A DNA stretch of 64,000 bases. Origin: Plantago ovata (lineage: Eukaryota; Streptophyta; Magnoliopsida; Lamiales; Plantaginaceae). The notes under the pieces were generated by a model. That model searched no databases and was not told where the DNA came from. It worked only from the letters and a program-made list of their open reading frames with translations. Below are positions 39,545-50,496 of this stretch, piece after piece. Made by a program: the position numbers and the translations under genes. The DNA lies in contig CM051458.1 of assembly GCA_028274465.1 (NCBI GenBank), positions 105,664,855 through 105,728,854 of the forward strand, written 5' to 3'. The stretch's first letter is position 1. The number at the start of each line of letters is the position of its first letter.

Positions 39545-39825
39545 CCTTTCTCTCCCAAGGCAACGAGAAAGCTCCTCGGCTAAAGCTTGCCCAGGTATAT
39601 CAACATGAGAGCGTACCTTTATTGAGAGAATATCATAGAATTCTCAATACTTTTGTATGTGTTTATTTTACATTAAAGAGAGTGTATGTTACGTTTTGGT
39701 TAAACTTAAGAGATACAAATACGAAGGGCGAAAGCTCAATATCCTACCTTGTTCAGATAGTCCTTGCAGTTCCAGTATTACTGAAATTAAGCTGGTGTCC
39801 GGACCTGAAGTCATGAACGTCCAAA
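39545..39825 (-). pseudogene. Possible decayed exon pair, unidentified
   Basis: On the minus strand, one segment bounded by a CAG acceptor and a GTAGG donor (about 39748-39805) reads PDTSLISVILELQGLSEQ. A second segment (about 39545-39620) reads HVDIPGQALAEELSRCLGRE before GTAACA. The composition is protein-like, but the two frames cannot be joined without a stop at the available splice sites. I treat it as a weak gene-fragment candidate. Confidence 0.2.
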
Positions 39826-40614
39826 CAGGCAAGGAATCACAATGTACATACAAAATTAAACATAGCAGTAGAGACAATTTAGTCTTAGAACCAAGAATTT
39901 CGGGATAATAGCATCAATGATCAAGCTACATTTGTATCATTTAGGATTACCTATAGAGTCAAGATAAAAGTGGGATTTTATTTTAGAAAAATGATAGTTC
40001 AAGAACAATTTGTAATCGTAATGAATATAGATATGCAAGAGTTTATGGCACGTTTGTTTATGATGTCTAGGACATGATTGATTACATCTAGCTAGGCATC
40101 ATGAACCTATCCATAACCCCAAATAAACTCGTGGAGTAATAACCATAACCTATAGGACGATAATCATAACCGTAACCAGAAGTTTAAATAAATGGTTATG
40201 TTATGGTTCCGCAACCGCGAGTATAATTGGACAACCACAACCACCGGTTGCCATCCGACCGACCTGGAGTACTTAGTACATCTAATTTACCTTATTTCTT
40301 TTGGCTTTGATCGAGATTCGTGGTTGAAAAGTTACTTTATTTGACCCCAACTTTTAGAATTTATTTTTTTAATTTATTTTTTTCCAGTGAATCGAGGTTT
40401 CATTTGACCTCGAATTAATTCGAAATCATACCGAAAAGATAATTTTGAAATTTATGTTATAAAATTAGAAAGCTTATACAGTTAATACTGTACTTCCATA
40501 ATATGAGTTCTAAACTTATTTATTCAGTATTTTTATGATTAATTTAAAATCAAACAGAGATTAAAAAACAAATGAAAAGTTTGACTCATACGGAAAAACA
40601 GAATACATATATAG

Positions 40615-41453
40615 GACAATTTCCATCTATGTACCTTTTAAGATGCCCTAATAACAGTTTAATCCTCAATGATTCATATATTACAACGAATGACAAATTT
40701 TGAACTGTGAACAATTTATATATATTTACAACGGAGGACAAAAATCAACTTTGTAGATAATGTCATAGGAGAGAGAGTGTTATTATTCCAATTCTGCCCT
40801 TTTTATTTTTACTTATCTTTTTTTTTTCATTTAGTAATATGAAAATTTGAAATAAAAAACTTGGTAGATAAAAAAAAAGTTCTTTATTCCTTGTCGGAGC
40901 TTATTTCTTTCCATTCCTTTATTATTATTCCATAATTGAATAATTAATTAAAATAAAAAATTAAATCCAAATCGGAGTTTTCTTAATTAATTAATTCAAA
41001 TTTTGATATTCGTTTTGTGAAAAAATTAGACGGAGTAAAAAGGCTCCAACCATGTTCCTTTTCTTTCATTTATTATTCGAGAACTGGATAATTAATTAAA
41101 ATTAAAAAAATTAAAACCTCATTTCAAAAAAAAATCCAAATCAAAACTTTCTTAATTAATTAACCCATATTTTGATGTTCGTTTTGTTAAAAAAATTGGA
41201 TGGGGCAAAAAACTCAAACCATGGTCGGAGCTTTAAGTTTATTTTTTATTGTTTTTTTAGATTTTTTTTTATATATAAAAATATACTGTACTTATTTATG
41301 GAGAAGTTTAATTCAGATAAATAGAAGAGTATTATTGTCTTTTTAACATAAGTCAAAGGGTTGCTAAAATTTTATCCTTCGTTGTAATATTTGAAACGTT
41401 AGGGACTTAGTTGTTCAGGGTACATGCATCTTAAAAGATAGTTGTATTTTGTC
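40615..41453. mobile_element. MULE-like non-autonomous element with internal repeats
   Basis: The termini are long, diverged inverted repeats. The left end has GACAATTTCCATCTATGTAC, then CTTTTAAGATGCCC and ATATTACAACGAA. The right end has the complements, including TTCGTTGTAATAT and GCATCTTAAAAGATAG, and ends TTTGTC. Internally, two units of about 180 bp (roughly 40890-41055 and 41056-41240) repeat CTTAATTAATTAA and TTTGAT(A/G)TTCGTTTTGT. The long inverted ends suggest a Mutator-like origin. The flanks are AT-rich, so a 9-bp target duplication could not be confirmed. Confidence 0.45.
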
Positions 41454-42144
41454 ATATATACTATTAAAGTCTAATTTAAATGATGATCGATTAAAATGAA
41501 TTGTGATTTTTTACTTCTATATATAATACTAGGAACCGCGTCACACGTGTACACACGCTACGCGTGTGAAGCGTAATCTTATAAATCATTATTGTTTTAT
41601 TAAATAATATATTGAAATAAATAGAGTGAATATATAATCTTCACATAATGACTTCAAACGTAATAAAAAAATAACTAATTGAGTAATTAAACTTAACATA
41701 AATGGTGCGCTATAAATGTATATAATTTTTGTAGTTATGCAATTAATAGTTCGGAATTGAACTATATTAGACATACGAAAAATATTTTTTCGATTAGTTA
41801 AGAACCAACATCTCTAGAATTTGGAAACATTCAACTTCAAAATCCGCAATGCATCTTTTCCGCATGTTAATTGGTGTTTTTCATCGGTTGAATATATTGT
41901 CAAGTGTGTCATATAAACATTCTAGTTTCATAATATGAGGTTTTTAGTTATTTTTATCGTATGATTTAAGAATAATTTAAGGTCAAAATGACCATAAAAA
42001 AAGTCAATAAAATCAAGTGTTACATTTATTATTGGACAACGGAACTATGTCTTTTTTTATAAGAATATATCATGGTTATTTGTAAATTAAATATAATATG
42101 TCATACAACTTTATGTTAAAAAATAAAAATTTGAGAAGAGAATA

Positions 42145-42335
42145 AATAAAAAATAAAAAAATTACATGAACAAGATTCGAACCCAACATTTTCAACTAAA
42201 ATAATGATACAAATAATAGAGAAAAATCACGCCAACAAGATTTGAACCAAACACCTTCAATAAAAATAATAATAAAAATAATGGAGAAAAATCACGTCAA
42301 CAGGATTCGAACCCTACATCTTTTAATTAACTAAT
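42145..42335. repeat. About 63-bp tandem repeat, 3 units
   Basis: Three units each contain (C)AA(C)A(A/G)GATT(C/T)GAACC followed by ATAATGGAG or a variant of it. The GATTCGAACCC core resembles the complement of a tRNA B-box (GGGTTCGAATC), but no tRNA fold or box A pairing is seen. Confidence 0.55.
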
Positions 42336-42500
42336 GACACATGAACTCCCCAAATTAAAACTAAATAAATAAGATCAACGGTTTAAAATTGATTATTAGT
42401 CAATCAATTGATTGAATCAACCGGCTTATTATATTAATTTAATTTAATACTACTACTAGTACTAAATTTACAATCTGTGCACCATGATTAGAGTCATATC

Positions 42501-43081
42501 TAGGGTTGTATTTCGAACCGAACGAACCGAACAAGAGGCTTATCGAACATTTGTTCGTTAAGCATATAGTATGTTCGGTTCATGTTCATGTTCGCCGAAC
42601 AATTCATAGCCTGTTCATGTTCGGTTCGTTAAAATAATAGAATGTTCATGTTCGTTCGTTAAAGTTCGTTGTTCATTTGTTCACGAACGTTCATTAACAC
42701 AAAAAGGCCTAAAATCCTACAATATTGATACTACAAAATTAATTTAAATATCATGCCAAAAGTGTCTAAGAACATTATATAAGTCACAATAAAAATATAA
42801 AATTAACACCAAATATTAAACAAAGCACAAAATAAGTTAAAGGTAGTATGTATAATAATTATATATGTATATATTTTATTTTTATTTAATATATTATATT
42901 ATACCATGTTCACGAACTGTTCGCGAACAACCGAACAGAAACTAACATGTTCGTGTTCGGTTCATTATATTAACGAACATGTTCGCGAACTGTTCGGTCA
43001 AAATCGAACCGAACACGAACCAAGCATTGACCGAATAATTTCGCGAACGTTCACGAACATTCGGTTCAACATACAGCCCTA
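42501..43081. mobile_element. Non-autonomous hAT MITE, 581 bp
   Basis: The termini TAGGGTTGTAT (42501) and ATACAGCCCTA (ending 43081) are inverted repeats with one mismatch. A perfect 8-bp target duplication, GTCATATC, flanks it at 42493-42500 and 43082-43089. Both subterminal zones are dense in GTTCG/CGAAC motifs (about 42515-42690 and 42905-43065), and the centre is AT-rich without coding capacity. It inserted 38 bp upstream of the start codon of a broken PPR gene. Confidence 0.9.
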
Positions 43082-43119
43082 GTCATATCCCAAGAGAACT
43101 CCGTCCCTCCAATACCATC

Positions 43120-43520
43120 ATGTCGAAACTCAAAACAGAACCTCAGAAAATCACTGCAAACAGCTCTCAAACAACAACACCAAACCACCATCATCCCCCA
43201 CAGAGTCACACTACTATCACATCTCCATTGCCAGCGCACTCCGACGTCGTTTCAACGACAAACAAAGCCATCACATCAATGACATCATGCTTCAAGGCGG
43301 GCGATTTCCAGAACGCGCACCACCTGTTCGACAAAATGCCTGTGAGAAACGTTGTCTCTTGGAACGCCATAATTACTGGATATTCCATGCTTGGCATGTT
43401 TCCTGAAACAGACACTTGATTCCCTTGATGCGTCCTTCCAGCACCAAGCTTAACGAGCCGACGTTAAGTGTTTGTGGTCGAGCTAAGCTGTTGAGTGAAG
43501 GAAAGGAGCTGCATTTGTAA
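43120..43520 (+). pseudogene. Truncated PPR (PLS-type) gene fragment
   Basis: The ATG at 43120 opens a 99-codon frame. After a low-complexity N-terminus it contains a PPR-like unit: AITSMTSCFKAGDFQNAHHL, then FDKMPVRNVVSWNAIITGYS. This is typical of plant PLS-type pentatricopeptide proteins, which bind RNA in organelles and usually carry ten or more repeats. After MFPETDT the frame stops. A shifted frame continues with PPR-like residues ending LLSEGKELHL near 43517, then homology is lost. So only one to two repeats remain, broken by a frameshift and truncated. It lies just downstream of the hAT MITE. Confidence 0.7.
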
Positions 43521-43589
43521 TTTTCCATAAATTGGGGGGTTCATTTGTAAATTGACATCCCCTTATACAAATACTTTGCCGCTTCATTT

Positions 43590-44150
43590 CATCATTTCAC
43601 TACAGTGAAACACAAGCTCTCTGTTGCAAGTTAGTTACTTCTCTTCTCTTCTTTTTTCTTTCTTTTGATTTTTTCTGTAACTTTTTGATACTCTGTTAGT
43701 TCTGTTTCTTTTGATCCTCCGTTTTTTGAATTCACTCACACAGTCACACCTGCAAGCTGCATTGTTAGCTCTCTCCCCTGCTTCGTATCTTCTTCTTTCT
43801 TCAATTTCTTGATTCTGTAAATTCTTTTTTTTCTTCCTTTGTTACACAGGAGAAATCAGGGATCAATTTCTCACTAAGTACTTCTGATCAGGGAACAATC
43901 AGGTATTTCATTCGATTAACTAACTTCTTTCTTGTTTCTTCCTTCCTCTGATACAGAAGATAACAGATCAATTTCGCAGTAAATACTACTGATCAGACAC
44001 CAATCAGGCACTTAATTCCACCATCTTCTTCAGTTGACTCTGTTTCTTGAATGCAATTAAGTAGTTTTGATACTCTGTTAGTTCTGTTTCTTTTGATCCT
44101 GTGTTTGTTTCTTGAATTCAACAGTCTGGTAAATATCCTTTGATTTTCAA
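43590..44150 (+). promoter_or_regulatory. Candidate promoter/5' UTR with internal duplications, upstream of the B3-like gene
   Basis: TATA-like CTTATACAAATACT (43562-43575) is followed by a CT-rich, leader-like sequence. Two pairs of direct repeats are nested here. TTGATACTCTGTTAGTTCTG occurs at about 43686 and 44068. A block with GATCAATTTC and ending CAATCAG (preceded by ACACAG or ATACAG) lies at about 43855-43905 and 43961-44010. The inner pair resembles duplicated small UTR exons bounded by AG and GT. The link to the ORF at 44825 is inferred from that ORF's strong upstream splice acceptor. Confidence 0.35.
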
Positions 44151-44359
44151 TTTTTCTTGGGTTCCTGGTGTTTTGGACCTGACTTGATGAAGTAATAGAG
44201 TCAATCATCCGAATTTGTATCATACGAGAGGGGCCAGCTAGGGGTAATTATAAAAAAATGTGCTGCATGAGTAAGATAAGGGTCGTAAGTCCCAATAATA
44301 TCATACGGTAACCCAAATTGAACCAGAACGAGGTAGCTAGTTAGGCCATGACCCATGAT

Positions 44360-44690
44360 GATTCATGCCTACATACCTTCGAATGAATGGCCAAGTCACT
44401 AAGAGCTAATATCGGAGAACCATAAGCATCAGAAGCGAAGTCGACCATGGAAGCAGAGGGATATCCTTGATGTTTCTGGAACACATTAACAAAACACAGT
44501 AGTACATATAAGTTGGTCCATTCAGTGAATGAATTGAGAATACAGTACTAGATTAGTGTAGCGTATACGAAGCGAGACGGTAGAAACCTGGGAGAAAGTG
44601 GAGAGGATTCCACGGGTGGGTAATGGAGGAATGTCTTAACTTCCTCAATGGGTGGCAACCTAGCAGCTTTTTCCTGCAGGCAGTTATTAA
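44360..44690 (-). pseudogene. Possible exon pair of unidentified origin
   Basis: On the minus strand, a segment at about 44592-44677 is bounded by a TGCAG acceptor and a CCCAG/GTTTCT donor, and contains ARLPPIEEVKTFLHYPPVES. A second, at about 44378-44477, lies between GTTCCAG and AAG/GTATG, and contains YPSASMVDFASDAYGSPILA. Both read like protein, but the protein-like frames do not join in phase, so this may be a degraded fragment. The family is not recognised. Confidence 0.2.
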
Positions 44691-44824
44691 TAATTGATTA
44701 CTTATTAATTATATATATACAATCAAATGAAATGAATGAGTAAATGATCCTCCATGATCAATAGATATACAGCTAATGTAAGAGTATTTGATCTTTGTGT
44801 TTTCTTTTTTTTTTTTCCTTCAGC

Positions 44825-47421
44825 ATGGACGCTCCTGAACATCAGGCTGCAGAGGAGGCATTGCATGGTGGTGATTTTCTTTATGACAAGACATTCCGGA
44901 GATCAGAGGAACGTAACAGTTGCCTCTATGTACCGAACGACTTCAATCATGTTTTCCCGCTTGGCCTCTTTGCACTCCGCTATCAGAATGTCGATTATCA
45001 GGTAATGTGGATTTTTTGCCTTACCTTAATTCCTGGGGCGAAGTCTCTTCCCTTTACCTTTACTCTTATATATTCCAATCAAGTGATCTGCATAATAGAG
45101 TGGTTTTTTTAACCTCTGATTGATCCACTGTTCCTTATTCTGCTTATGCCGAAGCGTCACTTTCCTCTCCCTGGTCTAGTTGGACTACTTCACTGGTTCT
45201 TCAGTCACTTACCTTTTACATATTTGTTTGGGCTCTCTTCTATGGTCTATTTCGATTGTTTATTTCATTAATGGATTTAGTAGTTAAGAAAGGAGTAGAA
45301 TACTGCATACACTACTAATTTGATGCATTGCATGCCTTGGAGGAGTCTTTATTTCTGACTGATGAATACATTTTCAGTATCCACTTTGCAATTCATGTGT
45401 GGTTATCCGATTGATGAATGATGAGATTAGTTCCGAACAGATAAATTGCTAATTTGTTTGGTGAGAATATCTTCCTAGTCAGGCAAAGTGAACGTGTGTC
45501 TCAGGCTATCTTCAATTTCCCTTGCATAACCCTTGTCAGACAATCAATACTCCCACATTGGTATGGCAATAGGACACTTCATTTTAGGCTAACACTGAAA
45601 TTTTTTATTCATTTTTTTAAAATGAAATAGCCATTTCTGATATCTGGATACACACCAGTCCGTGTCTGGTATGAGTCCAGGTAACATAGCTTCAGAGGTT
45701 TGAGCTTAGGATTGGCATACAGTAGAGACAAACTAAGCTGCCCGAGATATTTCAAGTGGCACATTTAGATGCATTTGATCATTACATAGTGTAACTGTAC
45801 ATATTTGGTAGCCTGACATTGAGGTAATGAAACAGGTACCATTTTTCATTTAAGTAAATAATACTCCTGCTCTATGAAACAAGTAATATTCTGTTATGAA
45901 ATTTCGCCTCAGACCCGCTCTATTATGGAATTATCTACTGAACATGATCTTATTCTGCTTATGCCAAAGCGTCAATTTCCTCTCCCCGGTCTAGTTGGAC
46001 TAGTTCACTGCTTGCGTAAGAGGCAGAGTTCTCTAGTTCCTTCCTAAGCTTTATCCTTTTTTCATTTTGTTTGGAGGTTATGGTAAACCTGCCATTTCCA
46101 TATGAATTCCTCGGTCAAGTGTTGGTAGATTCCGTATGCACTGACTCCTTGGAATGCAACTAGCTCAGTTTTGACTCCGCAGTGGACTGGGGCATTATTT
46201 GCCGCTCAGTAACCATCCTAGCGTACTAGAGCATTTCAGCGAATCTAGCGCAGGGAAAATGCAAGTATTCGACTGGTTTGGCTGCTCAAGCATCCATAGA
46301 ATAGGAGTGCTTTCATACCCATTGTTGTCTCCTTTGAAAATACTCAAATCAAAGAAGATCATCTTCTCTCTGTCCTGCAATTCCACTACTTGTATTTCTT
46401 CTCTGTTCTTTCCGTGGAGTCGTACTCTTCTCTATATACCTCTATTCTGACTTATGTTATTGACTTGTAGTGGGAGTCTCTTTAGCGAATCCTTCTTCCA
46501 GCTACTGCTGGAGCTTTGTTTGGACCGAATCCTTCTTCCAGCTACTGTGTTTATGTATAACCTAACTGATGTTCTCTGTCCAGGTTACCATCGCTGGCAA
46601 TGCTCAGAAGAAGTATATACGCGGTCAAGGATGGCGAATGCTGTTACAAACGCTCAGAGATACCATCACATTTGGCGTAAATGATCAGCTGAGGATGATT
46701 TTAATCCCTGGAGCGATTGAGGTTCAGCCTATTATACTCATTTCAGACGATGAGGAGGACGAATGGTAAGGATGTGATTAAGTTCAACCTATATAGGAGT
46801 AGGAGGATATACTATATGACTGGCAGTTTCATTTGTTATAATCTGTATCATTCATACTCATTACTATATCATCTAGCAAATAATTCTCATCTCATTACTA
46901 TATCCCTCTCTCTCTCTTTCTATGATTATAATATCTTATTCTTCTTGCTCCTCTGGTCAAATTAGTCAAACATAAACCACAAAGATATTAGAAGATACTA
47001 TATAGTTTCTACAGTGTTCTCTTTCATCATTGTTTTTCTTGTTTTTAATTTCAGGATGGTCGACGCTGACCAAGCTGATGACCAGGCTGACCAGCAGCCT
47101 GCAGACCCTGGTTGGATGCTTTATGAAAAGCCATTCCGGCCATCTGAGGAGAGGAACAGGTGTTTGTATATACCTAGAGAATTTAATGACCATTCCCCCC
47201 ACAGGGACGACTTTAGACTGCGCTATCAACATTTTGAATATCAGGTAGCCAAATTTTCTAAGGCGCGTTTTCATATTGCATTTGCATAGTGCTGTCTACG
47301 TTGATGGTTTTGATTGTTCATTAGGTTCAATTGAAATATGCATGGTTGTTTATATATGATTGCTCAATTGAATGTTCAGGTTAGCATAACTGGTAATGCT
47401 CAGCAGAGATATACGAGGTGA
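44825..47421 (+). CDS. Tandem B3-like domain protein (two-domain form, second domain truncated)
   Basis: Exons are 44825-45001, 46584-46765, 47055-47244 and 47380-47421, with every junction in frame (196 residues). Exon 1 is preceded by a strong T-rich tract and CAG, so a 5' UTR intron is likely. Domain 1 contains YDKTFRRSEERNSCLYVPND, DYQVTIAGNAQKKYIRGQGW and VNDQLRMILIPGA. This resembles the B3 DNA-binding fold pattern (F-K-x-L-x-x-SD, LYIP, RGGW). Domain 2 repeats it: YEKPFRPSEERNRCLYIPRE, then YQVSITGNAQQRYTR, where a frameshift brings TGA at 47419-47421. Each domain is split by an intron at the same place (YQ|V). Domain 1 alone could end at TGG-TAA (46764-46769) if intron 2 is retained. 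B3 membership is an inference from pattern; a novel family is possible. Confidence 0.55.
46770..47054 (+). other. Intron with donor overlapping a stop codon
   Basis: The domain-1 exon ends GAATG with GTAAGG as donor. Unspliced, the same bases read TGG TAA, a stop at 46767-46769. The acceptor TTTCAG before 47055 leads into GATGG, whose ATG could equally be an independent start codon. Splicing therefore decides between a 120-residue one-domain product and the fused form. Confidence 0.45.
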
Positions 47422-47530
47422 AGGGTGGAGAGAGCTCTTACAGACGCTCCGACAAACCCTTCAATTCCGTGTTCATGATGTGTTGAGGCTCAGCTTTTTA
47501 CAACCGGCCCATGAAGACTCTTCCAAGTAA
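47422..47530 (+). pseudogene. Frameshifted remainder of B3-like domain 2
   Basis: After the TGA at 47419-47421, the +2 frame from 47417 stays open to a TAA at 47528-47530. It reads GEGWRELLQTLRQTLQFRVH, matching the C-terminal half of domain 1 (RGQGWRMLLQTLRDTITFGV). Alignment with copy 1 shows two bases missing between the shared CAG and the GGT codon (47401-47419). Confidence 0.7.
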
Positions 47531-48772
47531 AAGAAGCATTGGATTTACACAACCACCTTTTTTTTATCATCTCGTTTTTTTTTTTCATCTCGTATGTATT
47601 TATTCTCAGCATTACCAGTGATCCTAACCTGAACAGATTACATCAGTTAAATAAGATTATACCTAAACACAATATTTCTTGCAATTGTTCACCAAGTCTG
47701 TCAAAATTGAACATTCTTTTCTTTATACAACTCAGCGCAATTTCCTTCATATCCAACCTCGAAATCAGAAACGGGACAACTCACATTTCAATTAAGCAAT
47801 ATAATTAAACAACCATATTTCAATTGAACCTAATGAACCTCAAGCTCAACAATCAAAACCATCATCTCCATTACTAACTAATCCAACCAAAGATAAATAG
47901 TTCACTCGGCTTAGGAATATGCCAAAATCTCAGAAAAGACTGATTCTTATGAGTTGTACAGCACGCAACATTATTTCTTATGAGCTGTACAGCACGCAAC
48001 ATTATTTCATAATATAATTTTTAAAATTATTTTCTCATAAAGTCAAATTAAATTTTGAAAAAGTCAACAAAATAAAATGGATACTAAACTTTTGAGAGTA
48101 CTAAACTAGTTCATCTCTTTAGTCCTATATGTAACTACAATGTTATTACGATCACGACTTATCATATATATACTTGGCTCCGGCCATTCAACTCTGTAGG
48201 TGGATTTCTTGGATGTTTCATGGAATTATTGACTTTGTGCATCTACTAGTTGCTGCTTAATCTATTACTTCATATTTGAACTTGTCAAACTCAACAATCA
48301 ATGCTAATCTTGGAATATGTATATATATTTGATTGAAATATATTCGCAAGTTTCAATTATATTAAACTATATATATTGCCTGTAAAGCACTGTTCTCTTC
48401 GTCTGAAAATTGATTATTTTAAATTCAGTTCAGTTCAGATGCATTAAGTTCAGTTCAATTCAGTTGAGATTTACTTAATAGAATTTTATACTACAAATAA
48501 GTTCAGTTCAGATCAGTTCAGACCCGTTAAGTTCAGTTCAACTTCTTTAAGTTCAGTTCAGATCAGTTCAGTTCAGACGAAAATAACAAAGCTTTAAAGA
48601 TTACTAGTATTTGTCAACTACTACCAGTTTACTTGCTAAAGTCAAGTCTAGTTTTATATGTTTTCTAATAAACAATCCGTTTGGTACGGAGTAATAACTG
48701 GCGAAAAGTATCTCTTCTGGTTTAAATATTAGTACAATTTGCAGAGATAGTAGTTTTGGATCAAGTGTTTCT
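47531..48772. other. Intergenic with MITE remnant and TTCAG-rich repeat
   Basis: About 48000-48100 is a half-copy of the fold-back family seen at 1641-1892. About 48395-48590 is a low-complexity block of repeated TTCAGTTCAG / TTCAGATCAG. Its edges carry short inverted ends (TTCGTCTGAA near 48398 and TTCAGACGAA near 48580), so it may be a small MITE. No gene was found. Confidence 0.45.
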
Positions 48773-49986
48773 ATGGCTTCTGAGAAGGAAACATTTAGCC
48801 TCACAGGACCAACATTTCTCACTGCTGTTGATTGGTAATGTTGCTGTTTTTGCATTATTTATTATGTTATGTTTGCATAAGTATCGCAATTGAGAATTTT
48901 ACTTCTCTATGCATGCTGGCAGGTGCAATTCACACCATAGAACTTCGATTGCTGCAAGTTTGGTTCATGGAGTTTCGGTACTTGAACGTGACAGACAGGA
49001 GAATCGTCAGGGTCCTGATCAGGCCTTGGCTCCTCCATGGCGGGAATTTTTCGGTTTCAGATTAGTCCAACTGCTAGCCGATGACCATGATATGTCGTAC
49101 TTTGGTGCTATTTACGAGTTCAACTTCCCGTATCCTGCTCACTACAATTACCAAGGCCAGAAGCCACCACAATATGTTCTCGCCTTCCGGGGCATGATCA
49201 ACAAGTCCGGAAGCAGGACGCAGGTAATGGATAAGCTCTTCTTGCAAGAATGTAGCAAGCTAATTTTTAAAGTGCTTATGAGTTTTGTTTTATAAATGAC
49301 AGGATCTGAAGATGGATCTTCACTGTATGATCAACAACCTGCAGGAGAGTAGACGGTATCAGATTGGAGTCGAATCAGCACGCAACATTGTTTCCAGGGC
49401 GGGACCAGGGAACGTCTGGCTAGCAGGACATTCCCTCGGTTCATCCATAGCGCTTCTCATAGGCAGACAACTCTCCAAGACCACAGGAACACATCTGGAA
49501 TCCTACCTCTTCAACCCTCCGTTCGCCTCAGCTCCACTCGAAAAAATCAAGAATGAAAAGGTCAAGTTCGGATTAAGACTTGCGAACAGCGTTGTCACTG
49601 CTGGCCTGGCTTTCGCTGCAAACGGTGGAAGTACCACCGCCAAGGGTCAAGAAGTTGACCCTTTCGTCAGCTTATCTTCATGGATACCGTACTTGTTCGT
49701 GAATTCATCGGATCCCATTTGTTCGGAGTACATTGGTTATTTCGAGCACAGGGAGAAGATGGAGGCATATGGTGTTGGAATGATTGGAAAACTGGCGACT
49801 AAACATTCAATAGGAAGCATTGTGTCTGGTGCTAGAGGAAAGGATAATGAGGCATTGCATCTTGTTCCATCTGCATATTTGACTATAAACGATAGTCCTT
49901 GTAAAGATTTGAAGGAAGCTCATAGGATTCAACAATGGTGGAGGCCTAATTTGGAGTTCAAGTACAAACTGTACCAGTATAAGTGA
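48773..49986 (+). CDS. Alpha/beta-hydrolase (lipase class 3-like), At4g10955 family, copy A
   Basis: This is a probable serine esterase/lipase of the plant At4g10955-like family; the substrate is unknown. It has three exons: 48773-48834, 48923-49223 and 49303-49986 (348 residues), with junctions in frame. It starts MASEKETFSLTGPTFLTAVD, the family-typical N-terminus. Then come HHRTSIAASLVHGVSVLERD, ALAPPWREFFGFRL and YVLAFRGMINKSG. The nucleophile elbow is LAGHSLGSS, with Ser about residue 165. The downstream VDPFVSLSSWIPYLFVNSSD and EALHLVPSAYL regions plausibly supply the acid and His of the triad. No signal peptide is evident. The C-terminus ends at YKLYQYK-TGA, the normal family end. It looks intact, and is the most diverged of the three local copies. 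Confidence 0.9.
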
Positions 49987-49989
49987 CTG

Positions 49990-50496
49990 AAATGTTTGAG
50001 CTGTTTGAGTTGGATGAATCAGCTAGCTAATACATTATACTACATGCATTTCGGAATTTGATGTGATTTTACTTGTGCTAGTAATCAGAATCTTTCTTTA
50101 TCTTTTTTTTTTTTTTTAATTTGTTTTTTTTTTTTCGAGTCGTTATTCTTCTACTAATTAACACAAACCTTTATAACTTGCAGAAACTCATTGGGAAATA
50201 AGGTGTGGACATATATAAAAGTAAAAGAACCAAATTTGCTGTCAATTGTAGATAAAAATCTGAATAGTTGATGTGTTAATTGAAATCTGATGAAGAATTA
50301 CTAAATCTCACAACATCAAAAATAGTTCGTGATCACAAAGAAAGCTAAGCCCGAAAAGAATGATGAAAGCAAAAAAGTTTGACCTCACACGAACTGGGTT
50401 TCTAAACAATGCAGTTTTTCAGAAACTCATTCATCCCATTTGCAGGACCAATGAACTTGGTACTACTAAAGTTTCTACATTACAGCATCAACATTT
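49990..50496. other. 3' flank of copy A; no gene
   Basis: This stretch is non-coding and T-rich (homopolymer runs near 50104-50135). An open frame at 50360-50560 has no domain and overlaps the next inverted repeat. Confidence 0.4.

Noticed and set aside
42170-42330. tRNA genes from repeated GATTCGAACCC motifs
   Set aside because: Only a B-box-like core is present; no acceptor stem, anticodon arm or box A at proper spacing, and the unit is a tandem repeat.
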